A DNA stretch of 64,000 bases from Saccharina japonica (lineage: Eukaryota; Sar; Phaeophyceae; Laminariales; Laminariaceae), in NCBI GenBank assembly GCA_008828725.1, contig MEHQ01001114.1, forward strand, positions 478,748-542,747, read 5' to 3'. Made by a program: the position numbers and the translations under genes. Shown in pieces: positions 20,793-34,324 of the stretch (its first letter is position 1; each line of letters starts with the position of its first letter). Below the pieces are notes generated by a model. It was given only the letters and a program-made list of their open reading frames with translations, was not told the DNA's origin and ran no database searches.

Positions 20793-21591
20793 CACATGTA
20801 TGTGCTACACGCACTACAACAACAGCAGTACGTAAAGCAGCAAAATCACCGAACCAGACATAATAGGGGACCGGGATCCCCGTTTGGTCTTGAATTTAGT
20901 GTTGTAGCGGCTATCTCGCTCTTTTCCGATTCGGACTGAAGTTTTGGAGATCCATTTTCCTACTTCTTTCTGACTTTTTGGAAAAAAAAACTGGTATCTT
21001 CACTTTTGTATTCAAATTAGTGTACGAGGGGGTTATCTTGAAATTAGTGTGGGAAAGGTTAGTACTATAAAGTGCGGGAAATACAGCAGTACGGATGACA
21101 CAGCCTGCAGCAGTGTACCTGCTAAAAAGCCGGCCGGGTAGGTTCGAGTCCACCGAAAATCGCTGTTGCGTTTGTTCTTTTACATTTTTCATTTCGACTC
21201 TTGAAAATATAATACGAGGTAAATTGTTGTGTTGCAAAAATAAAATTGAACTTTGTGTGGGTATTTTCATCCTGAAAATAGTGGGGATATGTGTTGCTTG
21301 AATTTTGCGTGGAAACGCTGACTTGGTAGTAGTAGTAGTGAAGGGTGCGATCCCGTTTGGAAAAGCCCCCCGAAGATACTGTGAACCCCTCCGTGACCTC
21401 GCATCCTCCCCGTTCCCGCGGACGGAGCGAGAGCTGTCGCCTGGAGAGCGCCTTCTCGCGCCCCCCGCTCGCCGAGTTCGGCGTTGGCGCCAGCTTATTC
21501 GGTGGCTTCACCGAGGGCTTATTCTTACAAAAACTGGCGGAGTCGTGGAGAGTCACTCAGGCGTCATCGCCATGACAACTGCCGAACAACA

Positions 21592-21845
21592 GACGCATGC
21601 TACGATAGAGGGGCACCATGTTTTTTCTGAGCTCCTCACTTGAAGAGCGTCATACCTCACCGAAAAAAATGTTTTTTGGAGGAAAATAAAAAGTGCTGCC
21701 GGATGCGAAATCTCATGACCGAAGTATACTCTGAAACATTATTCGTCACAAAAAATGAAAGTAGTCCGACGAATTTGGGTTAAGGAGCCCGATCGTTCAG
21801 AAAACGATTCAGCCAAACAGTGCTACCTACACCGTAGCACGCGTC
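21592..21845. mobile_element. MITE-A copy 8
   Basis: Full-length 254-bp copy, flanked by a perfect 4-bp duplication AACA. Nearly collinear with copies 2 and 4. Confidence 0.88.
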
Positions 21846-22059
21846 AACAGCGCTCAATAATAAGGAGACTTGGCGCATAATAGGGTACCTACCGCAAGAA
21901 ACAAAACGGGCAAAAAGAAAGGCAGGGTGAGATTAACAGGACCATAGAAAAAATCTGCAGTCGTTACACTGAGATTAGTTTATACATAATGCACCCATTC
22001 TCAAAAAACAAAATCCAGCCTCGACTAGGTTTCCTGTTTCTCATTTAGGTGTTTGTTGA

Positions 22060-25000
22060 GTTCGGTAAATTACTGCTGGTGCTGCATTTCCCTGTATACT
22101 TACTCGTATACCTCCTACCTGGTATGTATCAAATTGACATTTTTCGCACGTCGGCATTTTGTTTCATTTCTGACCGAGAGTCCTTCGTCGTGCCCTCGGC
22201 TGCGGGGCACGCAGGAGACCCGCGTGCACACACGGCTCAAGGTTACACCCCGGTCGAGGTCCGTGCAGCGTCCTGTGGGGGTTCAAAGTCGCGAAATCTA
22301 CCAAGCAAGCACGGGATCTGTCTCCGCCGAGCCAGAGCCTGCCAGGACAATGCAAATCCCCCATTTCGACTTCCCCCCCCCCACATCCGTTGTTTTCTCC
22401 CCACTGCTATCATATTGGTAACCAGACTCGATGCACTCGCTTCAAGCGTTCCCCGTTCTTGCAGAAACGGCCACTACGTCGATGTCTGTGGACATGATGT
22501 ATGCGTGTGGGCGCCGGACAGGCCCGCGCTGGAACTCAGCAGACCGTGCTGTGTTTGGGATGTGAACAACGTCGCAAATATCACTCGCACGCTTTCGGGA
22601 CGTATTGACCCGCACAATCTCGTGTTCATAGAAGTGTACTCGTATTATTTTGCGAGACTATTATATATAATTAGACCATAAGATACGCCGACCAGGATTA
22701 TTGTTCGCAACTGGGAAGCGGTCTATCTGCTAAGGATAATCCCGCTACATTTACTAGTCTTGTAAAGTAGGTAGCCACGGAACAACAGCAGTCGCACATC
22801 AAACTCTTCTTTTCTTTTTCTTTTCGTGAAAATGCCTCGGACGATCAATCGTGCGTGTACTTGTTCCTTAGAGTGAAACTCTTCGGTTGACCACGACGGC
22901 TTTAAAGAGCGAAAACAAAAATTCTAGAATTAAGCACTGGTAGTTCCAAGTTCTAAGTGATTATGGGAGTATAAATTTTGATGAATGTTTTTGCTCGCCA
23001 GTTGCGATTTGTTGCGTACGCTTCCGAAAACTTCAGTTAATAATTGCAAGTGTGCTAATAATCCCGCCGCATGTAAAGTCACCCCACCTCGCAATGTCCC
23101 TGCGCGCCCGCACCAGCCAAGTATACACGTGTTGTAGCAGTTATGTTTGACGATGACCACAACAACCCACCCAGCTCACACATGGTCGTACAAACGCACG
23201 CGATATAGCATCGCGTCGCCCTACTCTCTCCGGCCGCATGTCAAGTACCGACTCGTACCGCTATCAGTCAGCACATCGCGCGCAGCAACACAACACTTCG
23301 TACACGAGCACACGATAATAGCATAAAATTTACGCTCGACTAAGGAATAGTAGTGACTAAACTAAACATTATTCATATACGAAGAACACGGCTGGTATCT
23401 ACATTTAGTTGACCTGGGAATCGGAAATAATAGTGACTTAAAAACCTCCAGCGTCTGAGACCAGTCCTCGCCGTACGACTTGAGCAAAGTCATTACACAC
23501 AGCAGTTGGTCGTGTTAGCGGCCGGAACCGAATACCCCAGAATGCGCGGATGCACTGCCCTGTCTGAGAATACCTTACAGCACGCGTCGGTACTGCTACA
23601 CCGTCGAGCTCTATCGAGAAACTACGAATGCACACGTATCTGCGGCATTCATTTCACCCGGCCGGATTAACACGCTAATACCGGGGACCATAGTAAACAC
23701 TAGTAAATAGGACCAAATATTGGTACTAAAAATGGGTGAATATATAGGTTTTTGTGTGTACCGTACGTCATATTTACTATGGTCCCCCGTTGTAGCTACT
23801 ATTGTAGAAGCATTCTCCGTACGTACCGCGGCTGAAATATACGTTTGACTTGGAAATAGCGACGCAAAACATCGATCACTCAATCAAGGGATACTTATGC
23901 TGAAACAAATCGTTGTTCGGGGGTCTAACCACAGCCGACAAACAAAACACAACTCTTAGAGAGCGCACGGGTCCCGCCCACCCCCCCCCCCCCCCCTCCT
24001 GGACATCTATATATGAAAAAAATACAACAGTATATAGCAGTGTCGTCCTATATATGAGTATCAAGGTACCCAGGGCCATGTATAAAGTGTATAAGGCATT
24101 AGCAGCACCGGCATACGATGCCAGAACCATGGCTGGAGCAGTAAGAGCGTTAGTTTTGTTTATAGTGTCGTCTTACCCTGTAAGCCCGGTCACACATGGC
24201 AACCAAACCTACAAAAGGAAAAATGAATGGCACCCAACAGAAAACACACACAATATTGCGTGTTTGGAGGGATTCAACTTCCGACCTGTAAACACAAATA
24301 AAGAAAGCTACCGAAGGTACGTGTTGCACTATTAGTACACGACTTTTCTACATATTTTTCGTCCTGTTCTGCAGGCCTAAACTGATATATGCCTGTATGA
24401 TATGTATGAAACGATCAAATAAATACAAACACAGTACGCCCCCTAGGGACGCGACGCGAGCACGACCGAGGCCGTCCTCAGCAGAGTCGGGAAGGGCGAG
24501 CAAGATGACACACGAATCGAAAAAAACGCATCTATTTTATTGATGGACCTCATTGCGAGCTACTGTACCTCGTAGCTAGAAAACGACTCAATAGCAGGTC
24601 TACGAAACACCCTTTCGTTGTTCAAAGCCGACCCTAATCCACATAATAACATCTGTACGTGTGCGTGATGAAAACATGAGGCATGATCACACACACATAG
24701 GACACCGTGCGATAAGATGACACCTACACAAATGGTGGTGGAGACATTCAAGCACGGGACGCGAACAACTCAGGGTCTCTTTTCGATCACGCGACGACAA
24801 CAAAACAAAAATGTCCAATCAGCGGATAGCAGGCTTTGCGGGCTTTGTGCCTCAATGCTCGCGTTCATTAGCGTTATCTTAGTTATAATCACATGTGAAG
24901 CAGCCGCAGAGTATGCAGTAGGTTGTACCTGTCTACAACCTCGGTTTTCCTCCTGCTGTTGCCCCCCTTTTTCCCTGGGCATCACCCGCAATGATGCGTG
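22060..25000. other. Intergenic DNA, no recognised gene
   Basis: A 210-codon plus-strand ORF (22049-22681, GTG-type start) matches no family I know and is probably chance. There is a poly-C run near 23979-23997 and a family-K foldback at 23681-23790. A decayed MITE-D tail (AAATCCAGCCTCGAC...) precedes the region at about 21935-22060. Confidence 0.35.
23681..23790. mobile_element. Family K small foldback element
   Basis: Ends GGGGACCATAGTAAA and TTTACTATGGTCCCCC are complementary, with an inner AGTAAATAGGACC. Related sequences lie at 57369-57458 and 48798-48880. Confidence 0.65.
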
Positions 25001-25021
25001 GCGCGGTCTACGCAAATACCC

Positions 25022-25670
25022 CTGATATTGGTGCTACTTGAACATGAACCGTCGGCGGGTTCGATGACCCCCTCCAGCCATTGTCGCGGTCACCACACGA
25101 CTGGTTAACTGCCCCTTGTTTAGCCATACCCACGGGCCCCACAAAGAAGCACCGCCGTGTACGGGTAATCCTCTCGAGTATCAAGGCTGTCGCATCGTGT
25201 CTTCTTGAGGGCCTCCACGTTCTAGAGGACGGCGTACAGTCGGTACATTCTCGGCAATCGAAGTAAAAGACGCCTAGGAGGTCTTTGTGCCGCACCGATC
25301 GGAGCCTCGCGAACTGTAGCGCACTGAGCGTCCACGTCACACATCTGTGGAGCAGGGTCTCAATCGACTCGGCCTTCAACATGCGCAGGTTCAGAGCAAG
25401 GGAGGGCGTCTTCCCATCGTACCAACCCCGGGTCGAACCGTCTAAAGCATGCCCACATGAGACGGATCCGTAGTTCAATTCCGAGCGTGATGTCAGCGTA
25501 AACGTGATAAACGCCGCCGAGGAAGTAAACCCGGGTCGCCTGTCTGCCGTATCTGATGTTTTATACCGTACGTACGTTGTCCTAAAGTTGGATACTACCC
25601 CACCGACAGCAGGAAACCCTACCCAGGCGACGAAAGAAGCAAGCCGAAACAAACAAGGTAGGCTTAACAC
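25022..25670 (-). mobile_element. LINE remnant, 3' end of reverse transcriptase ORF
   Basis: Non-LTR retrotransposon fragment. The minus-strand frame carries SLALNLRMLKAESIETLLHR, CVTWTLSALQFARLRSVRH and, further on, ILERITRTRRCFFVGPVGMA. This matches the well-known LINE pattern after the polymerase fingers and palm (LK..ll..LLYG..tWt......l...H...LR, then RR.lF.G.vaRm). Upstream palm motifs including YADD are absent, so the copy is truncated, and weak conservation in the middle suggests decay. No 3' poly(A) end or target duplication was located. Confidence 0.75.
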
Positions 25671-25759
25671 CAGGGTGCGTTATTTACCACCCCCCTGGGC
25701 CGATACGCCTTCCAAACAACATGAACAAATGGCAACACCGGTAATACCGATATTTCTCA

Positions 25760-27900
25760 ACATCGCACATCATGCAGAGCGATAACGTATAACAGGGGCA
25801 GAGCCCTTACACACGGGCGGCTTATTACCGTGAGCATAACGCGGCGGAGGCCCCGAATATGCAACCATTCCCGACACCATCTGCTCGCGCGTCTCTAGCC
25901 ACGAGCAGGACAACGATCGATTCGTTCTTCGTCCGTCCGTAAACCACCTCTGCTGCACCTGCGCTCCACGCTCCGACGAATAGCGGTAGACGAGCCAACC
26001 AAGGAAATGCGTGTCAGGCCAGCCACGGCAGCAAATCCTGCACCAGCCACAACGGTACAGGCCACAGCTCGTCGTGCCTCAAGTCCCGGCATCAGCAGCG
26101 CCAGTCGCCCTTGTTATCATCTCCCTGGTGGATGCCTAAAAGCGCTAACGTATTGCAATTATCGCGACTAGCGGTGTCACTTCCCTGCGGCCGGGGTCAA
26201 GTGCCTCGTGTGCCAAATATTACCGATTGCACTGCTCCGACCTCCTGATGTTACCAACCCCCGCAAGGAACCGCCTCCTAGTTTGGGAGATATCGCCCTC
26301 TATTCTGACATCATACGTAGTTGATACCATACAAGAAATAGACCATTTTCAAGTTTGGCATCGATCGACAAGACCAACGAGTGCGCCACGATCTCTGAAC
26401 GGGTCGCGCTGGTTAGCGCCTCCGACCCACCCTAGTATCACAGCTCTCGCACCCAGGTCGATGACATGTGGCGGGGGAAACTCGAGTAAAATATGTCCAT
26501 TATCACCGATGCCGCCTCGGTTATCGGCGGTCGCTGCGGGGCGGAGGGTGGTTGGGAAGGACGGGGAATGCCGTCCTAGTGACTAGCCGTGGAGTAGTCG
26601 TCGATATACGAGAGAAGGAACCTTCAAGGCTTGTCGGTCAATTGCTGAGTACCACATCTACATGTGAAAGTACCTGCAAGGTATGCTTGTTTTACAAACA
26701 ACTGTAGTATTCGATAGTGCTGACAATCACGAACTGGGCGCAACACAAACGACTGAGGATATCGATTTGAATTGCCTCAAGTTCAAGTATGTGTACCAGC
26801 CCCCCACGGGCAACCGCGTGCAACACGATCTTGGACCGACGAGGCTCTCAGGGTCAGAGCAGGAGAAATACTTGATCGGGACAGAGTCGGTGGAGAGATC
26901 GTTGAGATTCGGGTTGTAAGCACAGGTGGCTGGCTGGAGTCACGTGCTGATACAGATACAAACATTGCAAGCAATGAGAGTTCGTATCTCAGGAGTCTGT
27001 CGAACAGAAGGGGTCAGGGAATATCTAAAGCAACACAGCAAAGGGTCTTATGCGCTGTCGTACGTACTTTTTTTCAACTGTTCAGGGCTTGTAATGGGCG
27101 GACGCTGATAGGCCAGCCCGGGGTCGGGCGGCCTACGAGTAGCGTTTAGGCAATTTTTGCACTTTTCAGGGCCCAAACACTTGCTACCCCTACTAGCGGG
27201 AACGTAGTTAGGTGTTAACAGGTTTCTCGCGTACATCATCTAAATGTCTCGAAAGGCCCACCATGGAAAAACATAAAACGTTTCTCGAAAACAACTTCTT
27301 CATCGGTCACAGATATATAGCCAGTAAGCGTCCGGTCGCGCGTGAACATGGATCACATATGTACCTGCGTGTTTTTCTCGGTTTTGTGTTGTTGACCTGC
27401 AACCAACTTCGAGTTCACGAAAAAAAAAACTCTTGAGTCGTTTTCGGTTGCCCACGACCGCTGCTGCCTGACGAACCCGAAATCCTCCACCACCCCACCG
27501 AGAGCTTACCACATATATCTCTGCGGGATGAGGCTGCCTGTGGGAAGCTGTACCACAGCAGTAGTAGCTGCCTGCAAGTTAAGTGCAAGCGCTCTTTATG
27601 GTGGGGCTTTTGTGTTTCGGCTCATTGTGTGCACCCTAAAATCTCGACGATTTTTGACGTCGCCTGAAAGACATGGAGCAGGGCTATTGACCTAATTACG
27701 AGTAGTGCGTGCAGGCTCTGATTGAGAAAGCGCAGACAGCCAATCTGAAGAGAATCACAGTCAGGCTGGTTGGAACCCGATATGGTATACACTACACCTG
27801 GAATCGTCCATATCTATCGTATACGACTCCTGTCATCAGGGGTCACCCATGGGCCAGCGATACTGCTGTTACTGCTGTTTGTAGTACGTATCAATATTGA
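25760..27900. other. Intergenic DNA, no recognised gene
   Basis: Several overlapping short ORFs on both strands (26227-26586, 26683-26919 and 26772-27149 plus) show no family features. Composition near 25850-26560 is fairly GC-rich, so decayed coding DNA is possible. Confidence 0.3.
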
Positions 27901-27904
27901 TACC

Positions 27905-28360
27905 CACAGGTGTGTGTTCCTTCACATAAACCGTCCTTTCTACCCGTCGACATCCAGCATCCGGCACACCCAGTGTCTGTGCGGATTCTTCATCCTAGAG
28001 AGATATCCGCTATGCGGTCAACACCATTACGACAGAGATATAGCCAACGAATATGAACCATAACGTTGAATTCTCTCTATAACAACAAACTGCAGATTAT
28101 CCTTATATCGGTTCCCGATCCCGAATAATCTTTTCCTTTGCGATGCGGCAAACGCGGGGCAGACAATGCTATATATGTCATTTACGACAGGCACGACCTA
28201 CATTGCTAGCAATCCAGCTGCGTGAAATATGAAAAACGAAAAGGGGAGAGGAAAATAACGAGGGCCAAAAAACAAACTAACAAAAACAATATACCAAAAC
28301 CATTGCAAAAGGCAAGGAAAGAAAGTGCCGTGCTTCCCATGGAGATGTGACGAAAAAAAC
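27905..28360 (+). mobile_element. Family F repeat
   Basis: Starts GTGTGTTCCTTCACATAAAC, continues with CCCGTCGACATCCAGCA..., TTCTTCATCCTAGAGAGATA, a block with ACGACAGGCACGACC and TGCTAGCAATCCAG, and an A-rich GAAAAACGAAAAG tail. Same order as the copies at 43583, 45905 and 51500. Superfamily not recognised. Confidence 0.6.
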
Positions 28361-28716
28361 AAAACAAAATCGAAATAAAACAACGTGAACAGAGGACGAC
28401 TGAGAACCAAAGGAAACACAGAAAGGCAACCCAAGCCTGTATGGGCTATATGACCTTGCTTTCGAGATGCCTGGGTCTATGAGATATGACCGCCCTTTTT
28501 TTAGATGGTCACAGCCCATATAGACCCAAGCACACCAAAAGCACCCTCCAGGCAGCTCAGGCAGTTTTTTTACTGGCAGTGCAGACAGGTTATATACCAA
28601 CTAGTTGGTCTGGTACTTTGCTACCCTGTCTGCCGTCTCCTTCCTGCTTTGGTCAGCCGCGGATTCTCTGCCGAACCGTTGCCCACCCCGTCTCCAATCC
28701 ATTGGGCGTCTACCAT

Positions 28717-29046
28717 CGCCCCGGTGGTCTAACTGGTAGCCACGAAGCCTTTTGGGCCAGATGTCGAGCGTTCGATTCACCCCATGGAGGTTTTTATTCT
28801 CGAATGACACCGACTGTCGAGAGCGCATAATATTATAGCGTGGGTAAGCAAAATTCGACGAGAGCTGACGAGGGAAGAAAGTGCTGAAATATTCTCGCGA
28901 TAAAAATGCAAGGCAAGAACCGTAGTGGGGTGGGAGGGAGAGGAGCCTACTTTGTGACCCCGGATCTGAGTTACGACTAGGGAGGGAGAAAGACGGAAGT
29001 GCGAAGATAATAATTGGGATGAAAAAAAAACAAAAAACAAAAAACA
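28717..29046 (+). mobile_element. tRNA-derived SINE, copy 1
   Basis: Head resembles a tRNA gene: box-A-like TGGTCTAACTGG and box-B-like GTTCGATTC, followed by a ~230-bp body (GAGGGAAGAAAGTGCTGAAA, TTGTGACCCCGGATCTGAGT) and an A-rich tail near 29020-29045. Inactive as a tRNA because no cloverleaf closes. Confidence 0.85.
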
Positions 29047-29535
29047 GGGATATGTGGCGCTTCTTGTTATTACGTATAATACGTACTCGATTCCTTTTCA
29101 TCTTCGTGCCGAACACGAAATACAAATAAATATAAGAAAGGAGGAACTAACAATATCAATGACCACGCGTAGAATACGTACATAGCTAACCAAACAAAGA
29201 AAACCAACGTAGTAAGAAAATACGGAAGGGCAGAAAACAAAGGAAAAAAACGACCAAGAAAAAATATAATAAATTAAAATATAAAATAAAATATACTGGT
29301 GTCATACGAGTATCATAGGGGCGAACAACACCGATTATTCTCATGTTGGACACACGTTGCCTCGTAAAGGTATCTTGGTTATGATGCGTCTCCAAATAGT
29401 TATTTATGTCGATACGTCGGTTTTACGTACGTACCTGGTACGAGTATGTACGTAAAACGTCGTAGAGTGTGCACCTGGTATCAGGGAGGGTAGAGGGTAG
29501 TAGCCCATCGTCGATCGTACGAAGGTAAAGCCGGT

Positions 29536-29856
29536 CGCCCCGGTGGTCTAACAGGTAACAACGAAGCTTTTTAGGTTGCAAGTCGAGGGTTCGAGTCTCC
29601 GTATGGAGATTTGTATTATCAAATCACACCAACTCTGTCGAGAGCGCATATTGTAGCGTGGGTAAACACAATGCGACTAGAGTTGACGAGGAGGGAAGAA
29701 AGTGCTGAAATCTTCTCGCGATAGAAATGCAAGGCAAGAACCGTATAGTGGGGGAGGAGGGAGAAGAGCCAACTTTGTGACCCCGGATCTGAGATACGAC
29801 TATTAATACGACGTACAACACGAAGGAGAGGGGACGGAAGGATGGATATAAAAAAC
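29536..29856 (+). mobile_element. tRNA-derived SINE, copy 2
   Basis: Same layout as copy 1 with box A TGGTCTAACAGG and box B GGTTCGAGTC, the shared body, and an A-rich end. It lies about 0.5 kb after copy 1 in the same orientation. Confidence 0.85.
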
Positions 29857-29859
29857 AGG

Positions 29860-31310
29860 ATCAGGAATACATATATATATAATACATACTTACGTCGCAG
29901 CTGTTTCTACTGCAGGATCTGACGAAAGAAACCACCCCGGGGGATACCCAAATCTCGTTTGGCGTCACTCATCACCTATCACTCTCAGGGTGACTTCCTG
30001 TGATCGGGTGGTATAGAACGTACCCCGGTGATATTTAACATGGTTTAGTCGAGTATTAATATTGCAGCATTTACCACCGGGGGGTGCTAAAACGGCGGGA
30101 GGTGATAGGAGTAAAACATATTATGTATATATATGAAACACGCGTGGCACACCCACCCTGGCCGCAGAGGGGGGGGTGGCAAAGGGGGTGATACCGCAGG
30201 CCGCGCACAACTGGCACATTGTTGATGCGTCAGGCAGCTGCACACCACGGAGGTGACATCAGGGAGGTGATACCGCAAGCCGCGCGGATTGGCCCAATCG
30301 CACGGTTTGGGGCTGCCAGTCGGTTACCAGAGGTAGTGATAGCAGGGGGGTGATAGCATCGCATAGAAATGCCCATCTTACTTGCAGATTCTGCTGTGGC
30401 TTGCGTGGCAATAAGAATTGCCGTGGCTGGCTCTCGTCTAGCGCTGCTGCCGGAGCTTGACGCGCATCTGCAGCAGGGGTGATTTGCGGCCGGACGAAGC
30501 ACGAAGCGATCGTAGTCCCGCCTCGTGACCACGTAGAGACGCGCCAGCCGCCCGTGTCGGGGCAGCTGGCTTCTACGGGGCTACAGCCACCGCGTTCTGC
30601 CTGCGGTGATTGGCCGCCCTTTAGCGGAAGGGCTCTGCGCCTGTTCGATGCCGTCGTCATTTTCCATGATGTGCGTGCGCTGTCGGAAGATATCAGTACT
30701 ACGAACACAGTGCATACGCTACTACGATAGACTACTGTATAGTGCCACTGTCGGGGGGATAACTTATCTGGTCCTTTTGTTTCAGCCGCTCAGACCTACT
30801 CGGCCGAGAGAGAACTCTGTGGTTTGAGGTTCTTGATGGGTCTACTGTTGTATTTTTGGTGTCGTGGCAACCGATGCCCCGCCATGGGGGTTGTGTGTGA
30901 CGTTGCGCTAAAAACCACGATCGCGTCCAAGGTTGAGTTATGTTCATAGCCCCTCGGCGGATCGACCGAGAGGCGGTACTCGTAGCGAAACTGGCGGCAC
31001 CTCCCCAGCCGTAGCACCAGTCATCAGCCAATAGTGTGGGACCCACCCGGCAGTGCTTTCGCTGTTGTTTGGAAGGCGCATCGGCCCAGGGGCCGGGGGT
31101 GGTTATTTCACGACCCCGGTGATAAATTTGCCATTTTGATTTTTGTTCTATTTTATTTTTATCGCCGGGGGTGGTTTCCTGTGGTGCAAAGGTATCTAAG
31201 AGAATGTTTAATGCTGTTATCTTCCCTTAGGTACTGTCTGTGCGCACTCGTACACGCTGAAGTAGGGGGTGAGTAAGATCGCCCGCGGTCTTGAGAGGGC
31301 CCTTCGGGCA
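29860..31310. other. Intergenic DNA with short direct repeats
   Basis: The words GGTGATACCGCA.GCCGCGC (about 30188 and 30267) and GGGGGTGATA recur, a weak tandem pattern. A 149-codon minus-strand ORF (30259-30708) is Arg/Ala/Pro-rich with no family resemblance. No gene is called. Confidence 0.35.
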
Positions 31311-31318
31311 AAACGTAT

Positions 31319-31414
31319 CAACCCTTATAGGACTGGAGTCCCGTTTTGGGGACAAATTACTTATAATTAGAGTGGATTGTCCCCAAAACGGAACTGCAGT
31401 TCTAAAAGGGTTAA
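31319..31414. mobile_element. Family I palindromic element
   Basis: TTTTAGAACTGCAGTTCCGT-like arms: AACCCTTATAGGACTGGAGT / CAGTTCTAAAAGGGTTAA around a CCGTTTTGGGGACAA inverted pair. Nearly the whole ~95 bp folds back. Close copies lie at 33729-33825 and 45265-45349. Confidence 0.75.
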
Positions 31415-31459
31415 AGCAAATAATAAATAAAACCTTTTTTGTTTCTTTTCAGCTGCCAT

Positions 31460-32070
31460 ACGTAGCATTTCTGGTAAAATGTATACGTTTTCATGACTAC
31501 GGAAAACGACATTTCTCTGGATTGTAATGCTTTAGACTGCCGATCAATGAGTAGTGTTAGAGAGCGTAGGTCATGGTAAACATTTGGGAATCGAGAGGCG
31601 TATCGATCAGGCGCCCTTTTTTAGCACGAACGGTTCCTCTAACTCATAAACGACTCTCCATACCCCTATTAAATAGTACTCAAAGACGAATCTGAAAAAT
31701 GGCAATTTCTCCGGCTGCTGATACTGTTTTAACTCAGATTTTTGACGAGGACGCCGAGCACTAGTGTGTGTGAATCTACCCGGGCCTGTAGGTCGACCGC
31801 CCATAGCGTCCTACGTGGCCACAGCGGAGTGTAGATACCAAACAGGAGCTCGGAAACGATCAAAAGTCTTGCTGCGGAGCAGTTTCGTTTCGTAATGCAA
31901 ACACAGCAATGCCAACGCTCCCTTGCAGATCCAAAAACTCCGACACCTCCTACATATAGTAGATACTATAACGAACAAGCTACACGTTGGTCGGTCGGAG
32001 GTCTGAGCATTAGAACTGGAGCTATGCCGTGTTCCTAAGGAGTACTGATATGGTGTTATTACTGTACAGT
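31460..32070. mobile_element. Family H element
   Basis: The left end (CATTTCTGGTAAAATGTATA ... CTACGGAAAACGACAT) and the right end (AGCATTAGAACTGGAGCTAT, AGGAGTACTGATATGGTGTT) are inverted partners. The interior matches 13395-13980 and 17245-17850. No recognisable protein. Confidence 0.65.
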
Positions 32071-32089
32071 GGGGGCCAGCATTTGAGGA

Positions 32090-33546
32090 AAATTATGTTA
32101 AGAAACCGAGGCTGGGATTGTGAGAAAAAAGAAGAAACTGCGTGTAAGAAAGACAGCTCAAACCGGGCAACGAAATAAGAAAATTCTATACAAGAAACAG
32201 CGGTGATTGTCGTTCCGTCCAATTTTGAAAATGAGGTCGCTCCGGAGTCTGGTACCGAATAAGGAACGTCAAACGTTGCAACCGTCCAGCTGTGCTATGT
32301 ACGAGTACCGTACGTACAGAAACGTAAACCAAGTACGTATTAATAGTAAAGTCATAAAGTCTCATCACAGCCGACATTATTTGGTTTTCTTCATTTTTAT
32401 TTTTTCACCGACAAATATGTTTTTTAGCACCAGCCGTATAATTGCACGTACGTGTTGGGCTGTTCGGATCTGCACGTACTTTTGCACCATCTTTACCCTT
32501 GCTCCCACCCGGACCTGATCCCACCCGGATCTGATCCCATTAGGCACCCTGCTCCCACCCACAAGGTGCAGAAATATAATCAGCCCTCCGCAGGAGCCGC
32601 CGGAGGCCCACCTGGCACCTCGATCCCATTTGGTACCCATGTAGGCCATACTATCTACAAAAACTCCTGCCATACATATAACCGTATTGAAAGTACGTGC
32701 AAATTCGAATAGCCCGGCACGTACGTGCACGTTCTACGGAGCCGGATGAGCCATGTGTCATCACAAGTGAAATGTCCCCTCGTAGGAAAATTAAAAAGAC
32801 GTACGTAAAGCACACCAGAGGTCTAGGTGTGGGTATGACTACAGCGTCATGCTCCATGCTGATGGAATCACGAACCGTTTCAAGTTTTCGTTGGAGTCGT
32901 ACAGCACGGATGAGGGCGCCGCTGTTTGGACGTGGGTGCTGCTACAGACTGAGCAACCGGAGGGGGTGAGGAGGTCGGGACGGGCGCTGACTGCGAATGT
33001 CCGCAACGCGGAGCTTGCAGCTTAGTTGGGGGCGAGTTGATCCGCGTAGTGTTAGTCTATACTTGGTATACGTATATAGAGTGTATAGCAGGCTTGATCG
33101 AGTTACATATATTGCAGGTTTGTTGATCGGGGAGGTCAAGAGAGTACCCTCATACCCAAGGTATTACAGCAGTGTGGTAGTACCGCACTCGTCGTTGCGG
33201 CTGACCTGTACACCTGTACAATGCCAACGCCATACGATATATGTGGTTATCAAGGCATATATAAATGAGAAATAAGAAACACTGGAAAAACTACAAAGAA
33301 AGGTTGAACTCACAGCTGACGTATTTAAAATAATTTTATTTAATTCAAGTCGAGAAAAACAAGAATCATCCAATTGGAATCATCGTATAAGAAATGCCGT
33401 AAATGTTGCTGGTGAGGGCACACGAAATAATACTCTTGAGCCTGGAATCCAAACTGACGTTTCTTAACAGCGGCCCCCTGTATACCAAAATATAGCACGA
33501 GTTTTTGCTTCTGTAAAAAAAAGACGAAAAATATTTGTTTTCAACA
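32090..33546. other. Intergenic DNA, no recognised gene
   Basis: A short direct repeat of ACCCGGACCTGATCCCA / ACCCGGATCTGATCCCA (about 32510-32540) and many short ORFs without family features. Nothing further seen. Confidence 0.35.
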
Positions 33547-33600
33547 CTTGGGGCCCATATTATCGAGTACCGGTACAAAATAAATTCAATTTGGAAAAAA
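33547..33600. repeat. MITE-B end fragment
   Basis: GGGGCCCATATTATCGAGTA followed by ACAAAATAAATTCAATTTGG matches one end of the MITE-B at 20145; the other end is missing. Confidence 0.6.
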
Positions 33601-33728
33601 GTCTTGCATGATGAGTACTTTTTTTTTTAATGACCGAAGGGGCCCCTTGATGGTAAAGGAGTCCCTGTAGGCACAAAAAAAACTACGCACGTACATGTAC
33701 GACGTATATATCATACGTGCGTGCGTCT

Positions 33729-33825
33729 TTAACCCTTTTAGAACTGCAGTCCCGTTTTCATGACAAACCAGTCTAATTCTAAGTAATTTGCCCCCAAAAC
33801 GGCACTCCAGTCCTGTAAGGGTTAA
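33729..33825. mobile_element. Family I palindromic element
   Basis: Inverted-orientation copy of 31319-31414: TTAACCCTTTTAGAACTGCA ... CCAGTCCTGTAAGGGTTAA. Confidence 0.75.
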
Positions 33826-33993
33826 AAAGTAATAACAAAATGTACCAGGTACCGGTATATGTTTACAGCCATATATACTCGTACTTTTTCTGCCGCAACA
33901 ACCGCAAACCATGGACAATTGACGAGGACGTCATAGCTCGACTATTAATGGTATTACAGTACTGCTGTATACAATAGATATGCCTTGGGCCAT

Positions 33994-34245
33994 GGCGCGT
34001 GCTACGGTAGAGGTAGCACTTTTTGGCTGAATCGTGTTCTGAACGATCGGGCTCCTTAACCCAAATTCGTCGGAATTTCATTTTCGTGACGAATAATTTT
34101 TCAGAGAATACTTCGGCCATGAGATTTCGCATCCGGCAGCACTTTTGTTTTCCTCCAAAATCATTTTTTTCGGTGAGGTATAACGCTCCTTACGCGAGGA
34201 GCTCAGAAAACAATATGGCGCACCTCTTCTATCGTAGCATGCGTC
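33994..34245. mobile_element. MITE-A copy 9
   Basis: Full-length copy in the reverse orientation relative to copy 2, flanked by a perfect 4-bp duplication CCAT. Confidence 0.88.
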
Positions 34246-34324
34246 CCATCTCCCGAACGACGTGCGTAAATACATACTATCTTGTTCGTTTTGGTCTCTC
34301 TTGTATCTGATCTACTACTGCTGT

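Noticed and set aside
21305-21643. Gene in the GC-rich block near 21.4 kb
   Set aside because: ORFs on both strands overlap a short block shared with 19.9 kb; this looks like a repeat fragment rather than a coding exon.
22049-22681. 210-codon plus-strand ORF
   Set aside because: Non-ATG start, no domain, composition like its surroundings; such a length can arise by chance in 64 kb.
28717-28790. tRNA gene (box A and box B present)
   Set aside because: The same head is repeated several times with a common SINE body and A-rich tail, and no sound cloverleaf closes.
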